Shown here in pieces: positions 51,374-51,388 of a DNA stretch of 51,388 bases (the first letter of the stretch is position 1; the number at the start of each line of letters is the position of its first letter). Below the pieces are notes generated by a model. The model was not told where the DNA came from. It made no database searches and was given only the letters and a program-made list of their open reading frames with translations. The translations under genes and the position numbers were made by a program. The stretch covers positions 1 to 51,388 of the forward strand of contig JAHYIV010000017.1 of the NCBI GenBank assembly GCA_019429465.1, read 5' to 3'. The stretch comes from Desulfoarculaceae bacterium. GTDB lineage: Bacteria > Desulfobacterota > Desulfobulbia > Desulfobulbales > Desulfocapsaceae.

Positions 51374-51388
51374 ATGAAAAAGAATACC
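51374..51388 (+). CDS. Start of a gene running off the window
   Basis: Five codons MKKNT follow a strong AAGGAGG site at suitable spacing. The product is unknown. The inverted-repeat context suggests a transposase gene, but this cannot be tested here. Confidence 0.5.

Overview
The window looks like the chromosome of an anaerobic, moderately GC-rich bacterium of the Desulfobacterota (deltaproteobacterial, Desulfobulbales-like). This is an inference from gene content: a GrdB-type selenoprotein, MobB, an AMMECR1/AmrA-YkgJ-ketosynthase cluster, an SpmA/SpmB-like fusion and hybrid two-component proteins. There is no rRNA or other taxonomic marker here, so the assignment is tentative. I saw no tRNA, rRNA or CRISPR array.

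Layout. 1-2030: a dispersed palindromic repeat, an unrecognised 379-residue protein divergent from a small membrane protein, and a decayed copy of an Lrp/AsnC-type ligand-binding gene. 2029-5114: a compact cluster with a DNA-binding protein carrying a DcmR-type sensory (MEDS) domain, an AhpD-like carboxymuconolactone decarboxylase, a DUF1638 protein and a GrdB-like selenoprotein. The selenoprotein gene is interrupted by an in-frame UGA followed by a SECIS-like hairpin and must be read through. 5116-7848: a graveyard of toxin-antitoxin and restriction genes: a HipB-like regulator with a frameshifted HipA stub, an antirepressor/methylase fusion scar, a Fic protein that has lost its catalytic motif, a small protein with a Fic-inhibitor motif and a truncated BRO antirepressor. 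8008-15802: a defence/toxin island with an intact type III restriction-modification pair (mod, res), a RelB/RelE-like pair with a frameshifted toxin, a zeta-toxin-like kinase with a small partner, and a class II Fic protein.

15823-24711 is a recC-recB-recD operon. All three genes carry in-frame insertions of one short structured repeat. The same repeat also sits (twice in tandem) in a radical SAM gene at 33.4 kb and in an intergenic region at 43.05 kb. 24919-31824 holds an HD-GYP response regulator, a hybrid histidine kinase, a beta-CASP nuclease, a membrane protein of the nucleoside-recognition/SpmAB type, and mobB. 32190-44757 is housekeeping-like: a B12-binding radical SAM protein, a Fis-type mini regulator, an amidohydrolase with a zinc-ribbon partner, an OleA/FabH-like ketosynthase with AmrA and YkgJ, a peptidase, Uup and an RluA pseudouridine synthase with a partner protein.

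45141-51388 is accessory again: a PKD/M23 lipoprotein, a broken DDE transposase, a 5'-truncated IS91-type transposase, and three small reverse-strand genes separated by two sequences that look like integron attC sites. A hairpin that would sequester the ribosome-binding site of a gene running off the window lies at the very end.

The main points for follow-up are the ORF-embedded two-hairpin repeat family, the selenoprotein cluster, the in-frame deletion scars in the island, and the possible integron cassette array.
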